Assembly: GCA_946902985.2 (NCBI GenBank)
Contig: OX336389.2
Coordinates: 1,008,647,441-1,008,711,440 of the forward strand
Length of the DNA stretch: 64,000 bases
DNA from: Meconema thalassinum
Lineage: Eukaryota > Arthropoda > Insecta > Orthoptera > Tettigoniidae
Direction: 5' to 3'
The position numbers and the translations under genes are program-made. The stretch's first letter is position 1, and each line of letters starts with the position of its first letter. Shown here one piece after another: positions 54,656 through 64,000 of the stretch. A model generated the notes under the pieces. The model ran no database searches and had not been told where the DNA came from. It was given only the letters and a program-made list of their open reading frames with translations.

Positions 54656-55690
54656 ACTAACGCAACCCTACCCTGCGACATTCGCCACGAGGTATAGGGC
54701 TGAGTAGTGCCCTTATTCCAGGATTTCAGACACTACAAGAGAACATCGAGGAATACAACGGGTCTTCAGGTTCAACCTGTTGAGTGGAGTCTGGAGCGTA
54801 CCCTAGAGGTCCACAATTACACTGACTGCATGAAATGAAAGAACAAGGGGAAACTTGACAAAATATAATTAAATATCCCCCAAAAAAACATTACATTCAA
54901 GTGCACAAGAACAAAGGCATCTAAAATAAAATTGACACACAAGTACACAAATACACAAAGACTAACTGAACCAAAACATATCACACGCAGTAAGTGATGC
55001 AGTGTTAGTTTTTTTTCTCAAAAGTTTTCCTGAAGAAACGTGCGAATCACACACGCTGTTCTTTCATGGTGCCCTTTCCAAAATGTTATCTTCAAAGCTT
55101 TACCTTATTTTCTTGGGACTCCGGGAAGAACACGAGGTGTCTTCCCGGAGCCCAGCACAACATGACTTGACTGTGTACCAGTCCTTGCTATAATCACGCC
55201 GATCGAGCTTCTTTCTGCTCCTGTCCAGCACAAACGCATCACTCGCACACAGTTCAGCCAACCTAACAGGGTGACGAAACAACTCGGGCTGCCGAGCACA
55301 CAATGGAGTGCAATTTGTTGGCATCATTGGTTACTGACCAACTGAGCGTTGCCAAGCGTAGTGGTTTACTGGTTGGCCCAATGCGATGTTGCCGGTTGGT
55401 TGACGACTCTGCAAGTTTAGCATGAGAATTGAAGCTTTTCACATTTCCCACAGGGCTGTCCACTGTTGGTAGGGGTACACAAAGTTCAGTTGATGGTCCA
55501 ATTCCAGATTTGGAAATAAATGGTAGGGGGAACAAGGGTTTTCTTCATTCCCTTAGGATTACACAATCTGCAGGGATGCACAACCACAAGTCCAGGGTTT
55601 TGCAAGGTTCAGGTCCAAGGTTGGAAGAATAAATTCTCCCGGGTTCGTATGTCAGTTTGTCCTTGTGACAATGCAATTGACACAGATACA
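54656..55690. other. Foreign insert of about 1 kb in Copia
   Basis: Separates integrase C-terminus (LWEGTNVSV) from the downstream polyprotein (SISDYEMLKTFGCKGIMYEK). No coding motif. It contains a strong hairpin at 55115-55153. Could be a solo LTR; AGATAC at both edges is the only duplication hint. Confidence 0.5.
55115..55153. other. Strong hairpin
   Basis: Arms GGGACTCCGGGAAGA and TCTTCCCGGAGCCC pair with one bulge around the loop ACACGAGGTG. It lies inside the insert and is GC-rich compared with its surroundings. Confidence 0.65.
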
Positions 55691-56213
55691 TTTGTTCCCT
55701 CCCACAAAGCCAAGGGAATGAAATTGTCGATTGACCTGGAAGGACATACATTTTTTACCACACACATATAATTCATAGCTTCTGCCCAAAAACCTACTGG
55801 TAGCCCCGACTGTATCAACATGACATCTCACACCATTGGCTAAAGTCAAATACCCTCTCAGCTATTCCGTTCTGTTCCGGTGATTCTTTGACAGTTTTCC
55901 TACGATGGATTCCATTCTCCCTTTGGGGCTACATGACCGCGTTGTCGCAGCCCCTAAACTTAAGAACCAACCAACCATTCTCCCTCAAAAAATCATTGAA
56001 TTCGTTACTTATATATTCTCCACCTCCGTCTGTCTGAATTGCCATTATCTTTCTTCCTTCCTTGTTGTTTTCTACCAATGCTTTGAAGTCTTTGAAACAC
56101 TGGAACACTTCCGATTTCCTTTTTAGGAAATACAGACTCAAGTGTCTCGAGTAGTCATCTACAAAGGTTAAAACATATTGGGATCCTCCCACAGACTTTA
56201 CACATTTCCCCAT
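55600..56213 (-). pseudogene. Copia integrase, broken
   Basis: YVLTFVDDYSRHLSLYFLK holds the first catalytic Asp, AIQTDGGGEYISNEF the second. The third region, KTVKESPEQNGIAERV, with the Glu, is at about 55855-55905 after a 52-bp SINE end. Next MLIQSGLPVGFWAEAMNYMC and CPSRSIDNFIPLALWEG in another frame, where the 1-kb insert follows. Confidence 0.75.
55923..55974 (+). mobile_element. 52-bp 5'-truncated SINE (family B 3' end)
   Basis: TTGGGGCTACATGACCGCGT, TCGCAGCCCCTAAACTTAAG, then AACCAACCAA, matching the end of family B (GGCTACATGACCACGATAT, AAAGCCCCTA). Flanked by perfect 11-bp CCATTCTCCCT at 55912-55922 and 55975-55985. Confidence 0.82.
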
Positions 56214-56256
56214 GACATCACTGTGTATTAGTTCTAATGGTTGAGTTGATTGCCTT

Positions 56257-57228
56257 TCACTTTTTAGGGAAATCCTGCTTAGTAGTCTTGCTTAAGGCAC
56301 ACACATCACAATCTACTTTACCTTTCACCTCAAACACAGGAATCCTTTTTATTCCCTCATGATGCCAATGGCCAAGCCTGTTGTGCCACTCCACTGCACT
56401 CCTCAATGCAACTGCATTATGGATATTACTATTATCATCACTTTCTGCCTCAACATTTGCAACTGATATTATAGCTTTAGATTTGGTTGACATTGATTCT
56501 AATACATAATGTCCATTTTTCTCTAGACCTTTGAACATATCTTTTCCCTTTAGTCGCCCTACTGCAAAGCCATCACATGTCTCAACAGATATTCCTTTCT
56601 TAGCCAATCTAGAACAAGATATTAGATTATAATTGAAGTCAGGGACATACAAAGTATCATGAAGTTCTAGAATAACATCACCACATTCTTGTGTCAGCTC
56701 TACTCTCACAGTACCTATACCTTTCACTGGAACGCTGCCTTTACCCATATGAACGTAACCAGTTGTTGCTTGAAACATAATGAATTCTGACTTTTCTTTA
56801 CATATGTGATCTGTACATGCATTGTCCAAGATCCACTCGTTAGCACTCACTTTCATAGCTGCTAAACTCACTGCACTTATGCAAGCCAATACAGACTTAT
56901 CACTACCTTCAACCTTAAAATTATCAGCTTTCTCTCTATTCTCGGTGCAGTTTCTGGCAATATACCCTCTACCACATCTGAAACATTTCTTATCTTTTAT
57001 CACAGGACAATCTCGTGAGATATGCCCCCACTTATCACACTTAAAACACTTCCTATCATTGCTGAAGTTGTTATTCTGCTGCTCCGTTTGCCGTCTTGTT
57101 TGAAAAGTTTGGTTATGTCCGCCACGACGTATTCTCGGCGCAGGATTGTAGTTGGACGCCAATGCTCCCTGGACTGGTGTCGGCTTCTCTTGGATCTCCT
57201 CATCTTCTTGAAGTAATACCGCTTTCAC
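56257..57228 (-). pseudogene. Copia nucleocapsid, protease and integrase start
   Basis: 323-residue frame. Two CCHC knuckles: CFKCDKWGHISRDC (CX2CX4HX4C) and CFRCGRGYIARNC, in which the His ligand is replaced (RGYIARNC). The protease motif is WILDNACTDHIC, where Copia proteases have DSGATDH, so Ser-Gly are changed to Asn-Ala next to the catalytic Asp. Then VKGIGTVRVEL, LHDTLYVPDFNYNLISCSRL and the pre-integrase zinc domain EWHNRLGHWHHEGIKRI with CDVCALSKTTKQDFPKK. The frame ends at the junction with integrase. Confidence 0.82.
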
Positions 57229-57239
57229 TCTCTTGGTCG

Positions 57240-57755
57240 TCAGGTCCTTGTCACCACCAAGGATCGCTATGATTCACGATGTGAATCTGGTAGGCCAGCC
57301 AGGAATAGTCCAGCCAGCTGTTTGTCATTCAGTTCCAATCCGTAGCCTGCACTCGCAACCACTCGATTAAGTCCTTGAATTTCAGACATATAATGGTGCA
57401 TGGATTTATCTGGTGTTTTGGTTATGGTCATCATCTACTTCATCACTTTTAAGCACTTGGTCAATGTGAAGGAAGTGTGAATTTCCTCCAAGGTCGTCCA
57501 AGCATCCTTCGCGAACACGCATTCTCCAATGTCCTCTACATACTCTCTCGACACACTTTTTAGTAGGAAAGCGAGAGCCTTGCGGTTAATTTGCGCTTGA
57601 TCAACATTCAAATAGTTGATTTCCTCTTCATTAAACCCAGAATCAATTGCGTTCCAACAGTTTTTGTCGATAAGTTCTGCTTTCGCAACTTTAGACCAAG
57701 AATAATTGTTCAAAAAACAAAGTTTGTCCATTCGTTCCTTGTTTTCTTCCGGCAT
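57240..57755 (-). pseudogene. Copia gag
   Basis: Starts MPEENKERMDKLCFLNNYSW, then AQINRKALAFLLKSVSREYV and AKDAWTTLEEIHTSFTLTKC, the UBN2-type gag of Copia elements. The frame stops at 57435; the continuation MTITKTPDKSMHHYMSEIQG, LNDKQLAGLFLAGLP is in the same frame past the stop, or with a small indel. The role is the particle capsid. It precedes the nucleocapsid/protease frame at 57228. Confidence 0.78.
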
Positions 57756-57869
57756 TTTGAATCAACTGCTCACAACTCGACAACACTTTTTTTCACTTCT
57801 CGAAATTTAACACTGCTCAAACTTTTTCACTTTTCTCTCTTCTCAGCGTTCCTGGGCACCATAACTTTT

Positions 57870-58064
57870 TGATATTTAGTGCACATACGAGAAAGTATAA
57901 CTCAATACGTAAGGTTTTCTACTGCTTTATTCTAAAGTACACCCAACACATTTGCACATACGGCGCTCCCTCACGAACATCGCGCTAGGCTTTGTACAGT
58001 GCTAGTACTACGTGAGTCAAAAATTGTTTAGTTACAACTACCATAACCAAAAACACTTTTAACA
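57870..58064 (-). repeat. Copia 5' LTR
   Basis: Minus strand begins TGTTAAAAGTGTTTTTGGTT and ends CACTAAATATCA. Followed by a copia-like primer region containing TTATGGTGCCCAGGAACG (about 57847-57864). Confidence 0.75.
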
Positions 58065-58272
58065 TAATCTTCTGCTTTCACATTGGCATCTCCTAGGAGG
58101 AGATCCTTCTTTTATGCACTGATGTTTCCTTTCTTCTGAGATGCAACTACAGAACAAATGGATCCACTTTCCAAAGATGCTGTCCCTGTTGCCTAATTAA
58201 TTTACATTGTACATGCTGGTGTTATTTTTGTACATTTCTTTTAAATCCTTATTTGTGGTTCTTTCCTTTTAG

Positions 58273-60430
58273 GGGGAGGTTTCTCCACAACAGTCTACTA
58301 AGCAGTATTATCGACAAGCTTACAAATCTCAACATGTTACTGAATCTGCTCCACTGAATTGTTCCAACATTGAAAGCAGCAACACCTGTGCAGTGACACC
58401 TGCACGAATGGATACCTCTTCAAATGGAAATTCCAGTTTTTTTAAGAATGGCATTAATCATTCACAAAATATGTATTGGCAGCAAGATATAGTGATTCAT
58501 AACAGCATAAATAGTAGTTCCTCACATAACAAACTCAATGTAAGTGGTGTATTTTCAAGCTTAAATGAATATTTGAATGCAGGTAATGCAAATATTGGTG
58601 CTGGGTTGAAGAATGATGCAGAATCGGTAGATAATGAAGTAACTGAGAATTTAGAGGTATCATTAAGTAAGTCCAGCAGTTCTAGTGAACCTAAATCTTT
58701 CCAAAATGCTACTCCATCAAGAAACCTTGACACTTGCCAGTGTACTTCTCCGAAATTTGGCATTCATACTTGTCACGAAGTTGGTATTCCAAGCAATCCT
58801 CTCAATGATGAAGTGTCAGCACCTGAAATGGAAATTGAAACTTGCAAGAAAAGGTGCTCTGATTCTGACAATGCTGTAGAAGAGGATGGTAACATGAATT
58901 CTCTCGCTGTTGTAGATAGAAATTGTACATATGATACACAATATGATTTAACGGAGAGTGATGGAAGTTCTTATGTTTTAAGTGAAAGTGAACTGGGAAC
59001 CAAGCTAGTTAATTTTCATTTCAAAACAAATGATTTGTGCAGTAAGAAAAGTGAAGACTCTTGCACATCTTCAAATAATGCTTGTTCCACTACAAATGAC
59101 CACACGGAAGATAGGACTTCTGCTTCATTTGGTATTGCAAGCAAATTCTTGGAGGATCCCAAACTAGGAGACATAATTGGTAGTGAGGTCAATAAAGAGG
59201 TCCAAAATGACTTACATGATAAAAAATCCTCTCTTAATTCTTCTGAAAAAAATAGTGCAGCTTCAGTATCTATCCCAGCTCAGCTTCATGAAACAGTAAG
59301 ACATGAAAAAGAATTGCCAGAAAACCTAGCAGAGTTGAACTCTGTACGTCATCCAGTAGGCTTTAACACAGTAGATGACTACAGCAAAGAGGAGCTTGAA
59401 AAGTATTTGGAAGAGTTATGTGATAATGCTTATGATGAACAAAAAGATAGTGCAGCTGATGAAGATGAATTTTATGGAGATTCAGAAGTAACAAATATAT
59501 CACTTTCTACTTCAGAGGAGAGTATGAACTTAGAATGCAAGCCAGAAGTTCCTGCAAACTTCGTAGAAAAAGAAGACTGTCAGAATGACGATACCAAAAC
59601 AAGTTTAGGCGTAGTTGCAGAATGTGCCCCTATTACTTCAGATGCTAATGAACCATTTAGTTTGAAAATCTGTAAACTTAGAGAAACACAAAATGATGCA
59701 GTACTAGAAAATGAAGTCTGTTTCAAATCAGATCCTTGTGAGTCCAATGTAAATATTGAGAATGTATCAAATTTGGATAGGAGTCTACCATCTACAAAAG
59801 AGTATCCTTCCTGTGAAATTTCTGATGCAGGAATTCCAAGTAATGTAATCCGGGAGGTAAGTGATGAAAATCTCAATGCAACCATCTCAATTAGCATGTT
59901 AAATACCAGCAAATCAACTGCTAATGTCACCAATGTCATTTCAATCGAGTGCCAGCAAACTAAGAATTGCATTGTTATTGATGGTAAACAGGATGGCAAT
60001 TCTAACATAGAAGCTACACGTTCTACTGATGAAAATGACAATCGGACAGTGGTGGGCAAGTCGAAAGGTAACAACATCTACTGTTCAGAAGAAAAATGTA
60101 CTCGGTTATCAGACATAAGTGATGTTCCAGTGTGTGGCAATTTGGGTGGCAATGAATCTGTTTTGCATTCAAATTATACTGTGCCAGGAGAAAGATGTGT
60201 GACTGATAACTATTCTGATAAGGCAGTTGGTGTGAGCAACGGTCATGCTAATGCAGTGTTGGGTGGGTGTCTCGTTCAAGTTCCTAGAGATGGAAGGAGG
60301 ATTAATGTTTTAGGAGAAGAGGAACGACCTTGTCGACCCAAGTTCCTTCTTCTGCCTACAAAAATTAATGTGGAGAACCAACAAGAAACATCTGAGAATG
60401 CTGGTCCACTGCCTCAGAATGCAGCACTAG
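58273..60430 (+). CDS. Sara: Sara-like large coding exon 3, acidic/serine-rich N-terminal region preceding FYVE
   Basis: Open frame of 719 codons plus one base, from acceptor CTTTTAG to donor G|GTATGT; it starts in phase 0 with GEVSPQQSTKQYY and ends ...NAALG in phase 1. It is rich in Ser, Asn, Asp and Glu and probably disordered. Three points fit the SARA/endofin family in order. A short acidic helix, YSKEELEKYLEEL (about 59392-59430), resembles the ISDAELDAFL segment of endofin. ERPCRPKFLLLP near 60325 parallels the GGARPK segment. The terminal AALG matches the point just before the WVPD and FYVE domains. The in-frame stop after the donor is intron read-through. About 758 residues before FYVE is the expected spacing. 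Nothing resembling the FYVE motif RRHHCRACG was seen between here and 64000. Confidence 0.82.
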
Positions 60431-60674
60431 GTATGTACTTAAATAATATTGTTTAATGAGATATGATTGCCAAACTTTTTGATCTACAGTGCTTTTCATA
60501 CGCAAGTTGGCTGACGTGAGACAGGTGGGGCTTGTGGCAGTCAGAACTCGCGCTCCTCACCAGCCGGATAACATATTTATCTATTAGAAACCATAAACTT
60601 TCTTTTAGGTCAGGTCCTTACAAGTACAGTTACAATTGCAATGAACATAAGCATATACCTCATCAAAGGGGATT
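60431..60674 (+). other. Start of Sara-like intron 3
   Basis: Begins at donor GTATGT. No exon-like sequence was recognised. Confidence 0.6.
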
Positions 60675-60855
60675 TTAGAAATGTCCTTTTCCTTATGCGG
60701 TCAAGCTGCTTACCTCTCTGCAAGGCAAACCTGGTTCAATTCTTGGTTAATGTTTGTGGGATTTTGCATATAAAATGTTGCATCCATGTAAAAAGGAGGT
60801 CCTGTGGCTTATGATTGCAAGATTAATGGTCACATAAAACTACAAACTTCAATTT
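60675..60855 (+). mobile_element. SINE family C, diverged
   Basis: Head ATGCGGTCAAGCTGCTTACC, box B-like CTGGTTCAATTC, body AAAAAGGAGGTCCTGTGGCT, TATGATTGCAAGATTAATGG, tail CACATAAAACTACAAACTTC. Confidence 0.7.
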
Positions 60856-61039
60856 TGTTCACCTGCATCTGGAGACGTTAGGTCACATTTTTTGATTGAC
60901 GAGCAACATCTAATACATTTTCGAGTTCGGAATGGTGTTTGTATCCACCGCACACCCTCTGGTGCTATTTTGGCAAATTTTGTTACTCAACAGTATTGTG
61001 TTCGAAATAGAATTAATGTCTCTTTCAGTTCTAATGAGT

Positions 61040-61100
61040 GAGGGCTGACAACCTAGATGTTAGGCCCCTTAAAACAACAACAATAATCATCATCATCTAA
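61040..61100 (+). repeat. GGCCCCTT tail repeat
   Basis: GGGCTGACAACCTAGATGTT then AGGCCCCTTAAAACAACAAC and a CATCATCATC end. Related copies near 35217 (+) and 18166 (-). Probably the 3' end of another retroposon family. Confidence 0.6.
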
Positions 61101-61920
61101 TGTGTGAGTGTTTGACCTATGCACATTATTTTTCAACTTCCCCACAAATATGTATAATAGTATGAGAGGTCGAGGGTCTAGGTGGGCCATAATCCTCTTA
61201 TAATTTACCCTGTTTTCAAACATTTCCTGTTAATGAAATTTAAGGAATCTGCACCTGTACGTGCAGTGGCAGAGTCTTTCTAGAAATATGCACTAGACAT
61301 TGAATATCAGTCGTTGAATCAAAGAACGGTGTGGGTATTATTTTCCTGTAATATTCTGCATTTACAGTATCAGCTATTAAATATTGGCCCTATTATTTTA
61401 TAGGCATTGACCATGCGCCGCACCTGTATTTTCTTGTCATGCAATGTTTTTTTTTTTTTTTTGTACTAAATTGTGATTTATTGATATCCAGTATCTGTTA
61501 TTCTGCATCAAAATATGGCTGTGGAACTGTAACCATGCTTTGACTGACAAAATTTTAAAATTCGGCTCAATGAGCCCCATCGTTAACATTCCTCAAAATT
61601 GTTACAGAACTGTACTTGAGTCTTGTTTTCATGCTATCCAACATCTGCTGTGATGAGATTCATGATTCTTTAATTGTAATTAATTATTGTGACGGTACTT
61701 GTGAATACTTGACCCGTTTTCATTGCATAGATCTGTTATACGATTGATCGGGAGTAGCAGCTAGAGCTGCCACAGGCTAATCAGCCTTAAGCCAGCCAAC
61801 GATTCATTAAGAAACACTGTAGTTTTCTGCTGACTACCGTACAATACAATATTCTCCTGGCTTACCTTCCTCTGAGGAAGTTATGGTTTGTTTCTAATTG
61901 AAAGTTCTTATATTATTAAT
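61101..61920. other. No recognisable gene; includes a poly-T run
   Basis: Poly-T at about 61448-61462 and an AATAAT run near 61914-61935. No Sara exon seen. Confidence 0.4.
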
Positions 61921-62065
61921 AATAATAATAATAATGATACAGATTTAACATTTCTTTTAACAGCTGTGGTTTTAGAGATGCAGGGATACTGCAATTTCAC
62001 CCTAGAAGGGAATTAACATGCCGGTAAATCCATTGACATGGGTCTCTTGAACATAAGCAGTGACT
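61921..62065 (-). mobile_element. SINE family D, 3' part
   Basis: Minus strand: CCGGCATGTTAATTCCCTTC, AGGGTGAAAT, CTGCATCTCTAAAACCACAG, ending in an ATTATTATT tail. It matches the distal part of 20411-20637. Confidence 0.6.
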
Positions 62066-62159
62066 ACAGTAGTACACTCATCAGTTTAGCATCTGAGATG
62101 GAATTAATTTCTCTCCTTTCAGTTCTTCTAATGTGTGAGAGTTTTACCTGTGCACTTCC

Positions 62160-63268
62160 ATTTTTCAAGTTCCCCTTTATGCATAATTACATGTGATGTT
62201 GGCCTCCTCTCTCGTAAAATTCCAATCAGGAGGTAAGCTAGTCCCCCATTCGGATCTCCGGGTGGGGACTACTCAAGAGGGGGTTGACATCACAGAAGTG
62301 ACAAAGAGGAAATATGACTTTCTATGGATCAGAGCGTGGAATGTTAGACGTCAGATAGGTAGTGAAAGATTAGAATATTTAGAAAGGGAAGTGGAGCGGT
62401 TGAGGTTGGAGAGTGAAGTGCGCTGACAGGAAGAACAGGACTTTGGGTCAGGAGACTAGGATCATTAGCACTAAATCAAGCAACAGCCAGGTGGGGGTAG
62501 GTCTCATATCGACATGGAAACTTGGACAGCGGGTGGAATATTATGAGCAATATAGTGAACGGATTATTGTAGCTAAAATAAATACAAAACCTACGTGTAC
62601 CACAGTAGTACAAGTCTTGTATGCCTACCAGTCAAGCTGATGATGATGTTGAAAAGGTCTACGAAGAAATGATGAAATTCTGAGGTATGTCAAGGGTGAC
62701 GAAAATGTTATAGTAATGGTAGATTGGAATGCTGTGGTAGGAAAAAGGAGAGAGGGGAAGATATAAGGAGATTTTGGGTTAAGTGAAAGGAATGATCGAG
62801 CAAGCAGGCTGATGGAATTCTGCACCGAGCACAAGTTGGTCATAGCTAACACCTTATTCAATATCCACTATAGAAGAATATACACATGGATAAGACCAGT
62901 AGATTTAGGACATTACCAAATCGACTTCTTCATTATGGTCAAGCAGATATTCCGAAACCGGATTTTGTATTGGGGAAAGGAAGAGTGCTGTAATATTAAG
63001 TACTCGGATGGTAAACCTCTAACATAGAGGAGAAAAGGTTGAGAGATGGAAAGCTTACATAGAGAGTTTGTATGAGAGTAGGGAGATTGAGAATCATGTA
63101 ATGAAAAGAGAAAAGAAATTGATGAGGATGAGAAAGGAAATTTAATTTTGAGATCAGAATTTAATAGACCACTAGAAGACTTATGCAGGAACAAAGCACT
63201 AGGCATAGATGATATACCGACTGAGTTGCTATGTTACATAGGTGATGGTCTGATCAAGTTATTTCACT
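62160..63268 (+). pseudogene. RTE-like LINE, 5' part (copy 3), internally deleted
   Basis: Starts with the same leader as 31123 (TATGCATAATTACATGTGAT). Endonuclease pieces: RAWNVRRQIGSERLEYLERE, VEYYEQYSERIIVAKINTKP, NDRASRLMEFCTEHKLVIAN, RIYTWIRP. Near 62965-62975 it jumps from KQIFRNRILYW directly to GKEECCNIKYSDGKPLT, skipping the rest of the endonuclease and most of the linker, then reads NKALGIDDIPTELLCYIGDG up to 63268, where a tRNA-like repeat begins. Many stops. Confidence 0.78.
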
Positions 63269-63495
63269 TACAAGGAGAGGTCGCCATGTCGTTTACTAGA
63301 AAACTGTTCAAATTTGGTAGGTTTGCTCTTCTTAAAAAAATATTTTACCCCTGTTTGAGCGTTTTTGCCAATGGGCCTTAGTGTGCTCAAAATTGAACGT
63401 TTAAAATAAATCCTCAAACTTTTGTAGTCCTATTCCCACACACGTTCCCGGCTCGTCTCCGTGACGTAGTCGCTAGCGCGTTGGGAATGGAAGTT
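63269..63495 (+). repeat. tRNA-like repeat, left inverted copy
   Basis: Starts after the LINE motif LIKLFHL. The part from 63322 (TTTGCTCTTC) to about 63495 is an inverted copy of 63824-64000. It includes CGTCTCCGTGACGTAGTCGC, the box A region with one change (TGACGTAGTCG). Confidence 0.7.
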
Positions 63496-63802
63496 ACCGT
63501 GATTGGAACCTACTTTGATCTTTTAAAATTATTTTCTTTATCTTTCTTTGACATATTTTCTTTTATTTTATGTTTGTGGTACAATATTTAAGTTGGCAGA
63601 TTACATCAAGTACTTTATTATCGTCGCCGTCCACGCTGCATTTAAATTGTAACGAATAAAACTTGCAACAGGTTCAAGCCTCACGGACGAATAATGTTAA
63701 AATATTATACATAGCTCCAAAACCGAAAAGACCACAGCAAATATATTATAAAAAACACAAAAGTCAATAAAGTCAGTAAAAGAAAAAAAAGTGCTGACCA
63801 AG
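63496..63802. other. Spacer between inverted tRNA-like repeats
   Basis: AT-rich, non-coding. Confidence 0.4.
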
Positions 63803-63823
63803 GTCTGACTCGATCTCGAAACC

Positions 63824-64000
63824 TTCAATTCCCCACGCCAACGCACTAGCGACTACGCCACGGAGACGATCCAGGAACGTGCGCGGGAATAGGACTACAA
63901 AATTTTGAGGATTGATTTTAAACGTTCAATTTTGAACACACTAAGGCCCATTGGCAAAAACGCTCGAACAGGTGCAAAATACTTTTTTATGAAGAGCAAA
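63824..64000 (-). repeat. tRNA-like repeat, right inverted copy, cut by window edge
   Basis: Minus strand: about 130 bp leader, then perfect box A TGGCGTAGTCG and, 34 bases later, perfect box B GATCGAGTC. Spacing matches a tRNA-type polymerase III promoter. Box B and the surrounding sequence extend to about 63803. The inverted partner is 63322-63495. Confidence 0.7.

Larger units (their letters stand above)
52290..58064 (-). mobile_element. Copia (Ty1/copia) LTR retrotransposon, defective
   Basis: Minus-strand element with two LTRs and the Copia order gag, protease, integrase, RT, RNase H. It lies antisense in Sara intron 2, ending 208 bases before exon 3. It is broken by a roughly 1-kb foreign segment, a 52-bp SINE end and several frameshifts. 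Clean 5-bp duplications are not seen, probably because the left LTR has lost its outer end. Confidence 0.85.
44270..58272 (+). other. Sara-like intron 2 (14.0 kb)
   Basis: Interval between donor GTGAGT and acceptor CTTTTAG, phase 0. It contains an RTE 3' fragment, a hAT element nested in a mariner-like pseudogene, Tc1/mariner pieces, a MITE and an antisense Copia element that ends about 200 bases before exon 3. Confidence 0.7.

Noticed and set aside
58497..58763. Minus-strand frame opposite the large Sara exon
   Set aside because: Shadow of the coding strand with no motif; same for 59580-60077.
60431..60456. Apparent C-terminus MYLNNIV of the 687-residue frame
   Set aside because: It is read-through of a consensus donor G|GTATGT into the intron.
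62193..62426. 77-residue frame considered as a separate gene
   Set aside because: It is the 5' leader and endonuclease start of RTE-like copy 3, matching 31123-31340.

Overview
This is an AT-rich window from an animal nuclear genome, most likely an insect or other arthropod with a large, transposon-filled genome. The evidence is spliceosomal introns of 14-22 kb, arthropod-type BEL/Pao and Copia LTR elements, several LINE lineages, pogo, mariner, hAT and P-like DNA transposons, and at least four tRNA-headed SINE families. I cannot name the species. There is no bacterial-style operon, CRISPR array, rRNA gene or credible free-standing tRNA gene.

One host gene is recognised, on the + strand. Three exons (22518-22575, 44211-44269, 58273-60430) join in compatible phases and encode the N-terminal half, about 758 residues, of a Sara-like protein (ZFYVE9/ZFYVE16, Smad anchor for receptor activation / endofin). 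The N-terminus carries LDKVLDEFEFNED. The long exon stops at AALG, the place where the vertebrate proteins continue into the WVPD segment and the FYVE zinc finger, so the FYVE exons should lie beyond position 64000. Introns 1 (21.6 kb) and 2 (14.0 kb) hold most of the transposons.

Layout: 1-4795, BEL/Pao element on the minus strand, cut by the window edge, with a probable 5' LTR to its right. 7527-11715, CR1-like LINE on the minus strand with an SGNH-esterase ORF1. 12842-13556, hAT-type non-autonomous element. 13918-14129, minisatellite. 16618-16877, palindromic repeat. 17429-18871, TA-flanked DNA element. 18930-20960, broken LINE carrying a nested LINE and a nested SINE. 22518, Sara exon 1. 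Intron 1 holds SINEs, an RTE fragment, a pogo-type transposase (26281-27441), two long-TIR mariner derivatives (27539-28366 and 42936-43622), a nearly full-length RTE-like LINE (31060-35100) split by a foldback element, a second LINE (37010-39325) split by a hAT MITE, and a P-element-like remnant with a THAP start. Intron 2 holds an RTE 3' end, a hAT element sitting in a mariner-like pseudogene, Tc1/mariner pieces, a 360-bp MITE and a Copia element (52290-58064, minus strand). Downstream of exon 3 are SINEs, a third RTE copy and an inverted pair of tRNA-like repeats at the right edge.

Every transposon open frame I could read carries frameshifts, stops, internal deletions or changed catalytic residues, so none looks autonomous. 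The most useful signals are the reconstructed Sara gene, the nested insertions whose empty sites can be read directly from target-site duplications, and several palindromic deletion derivatives that keep only a transposase core or DNA-binding end.
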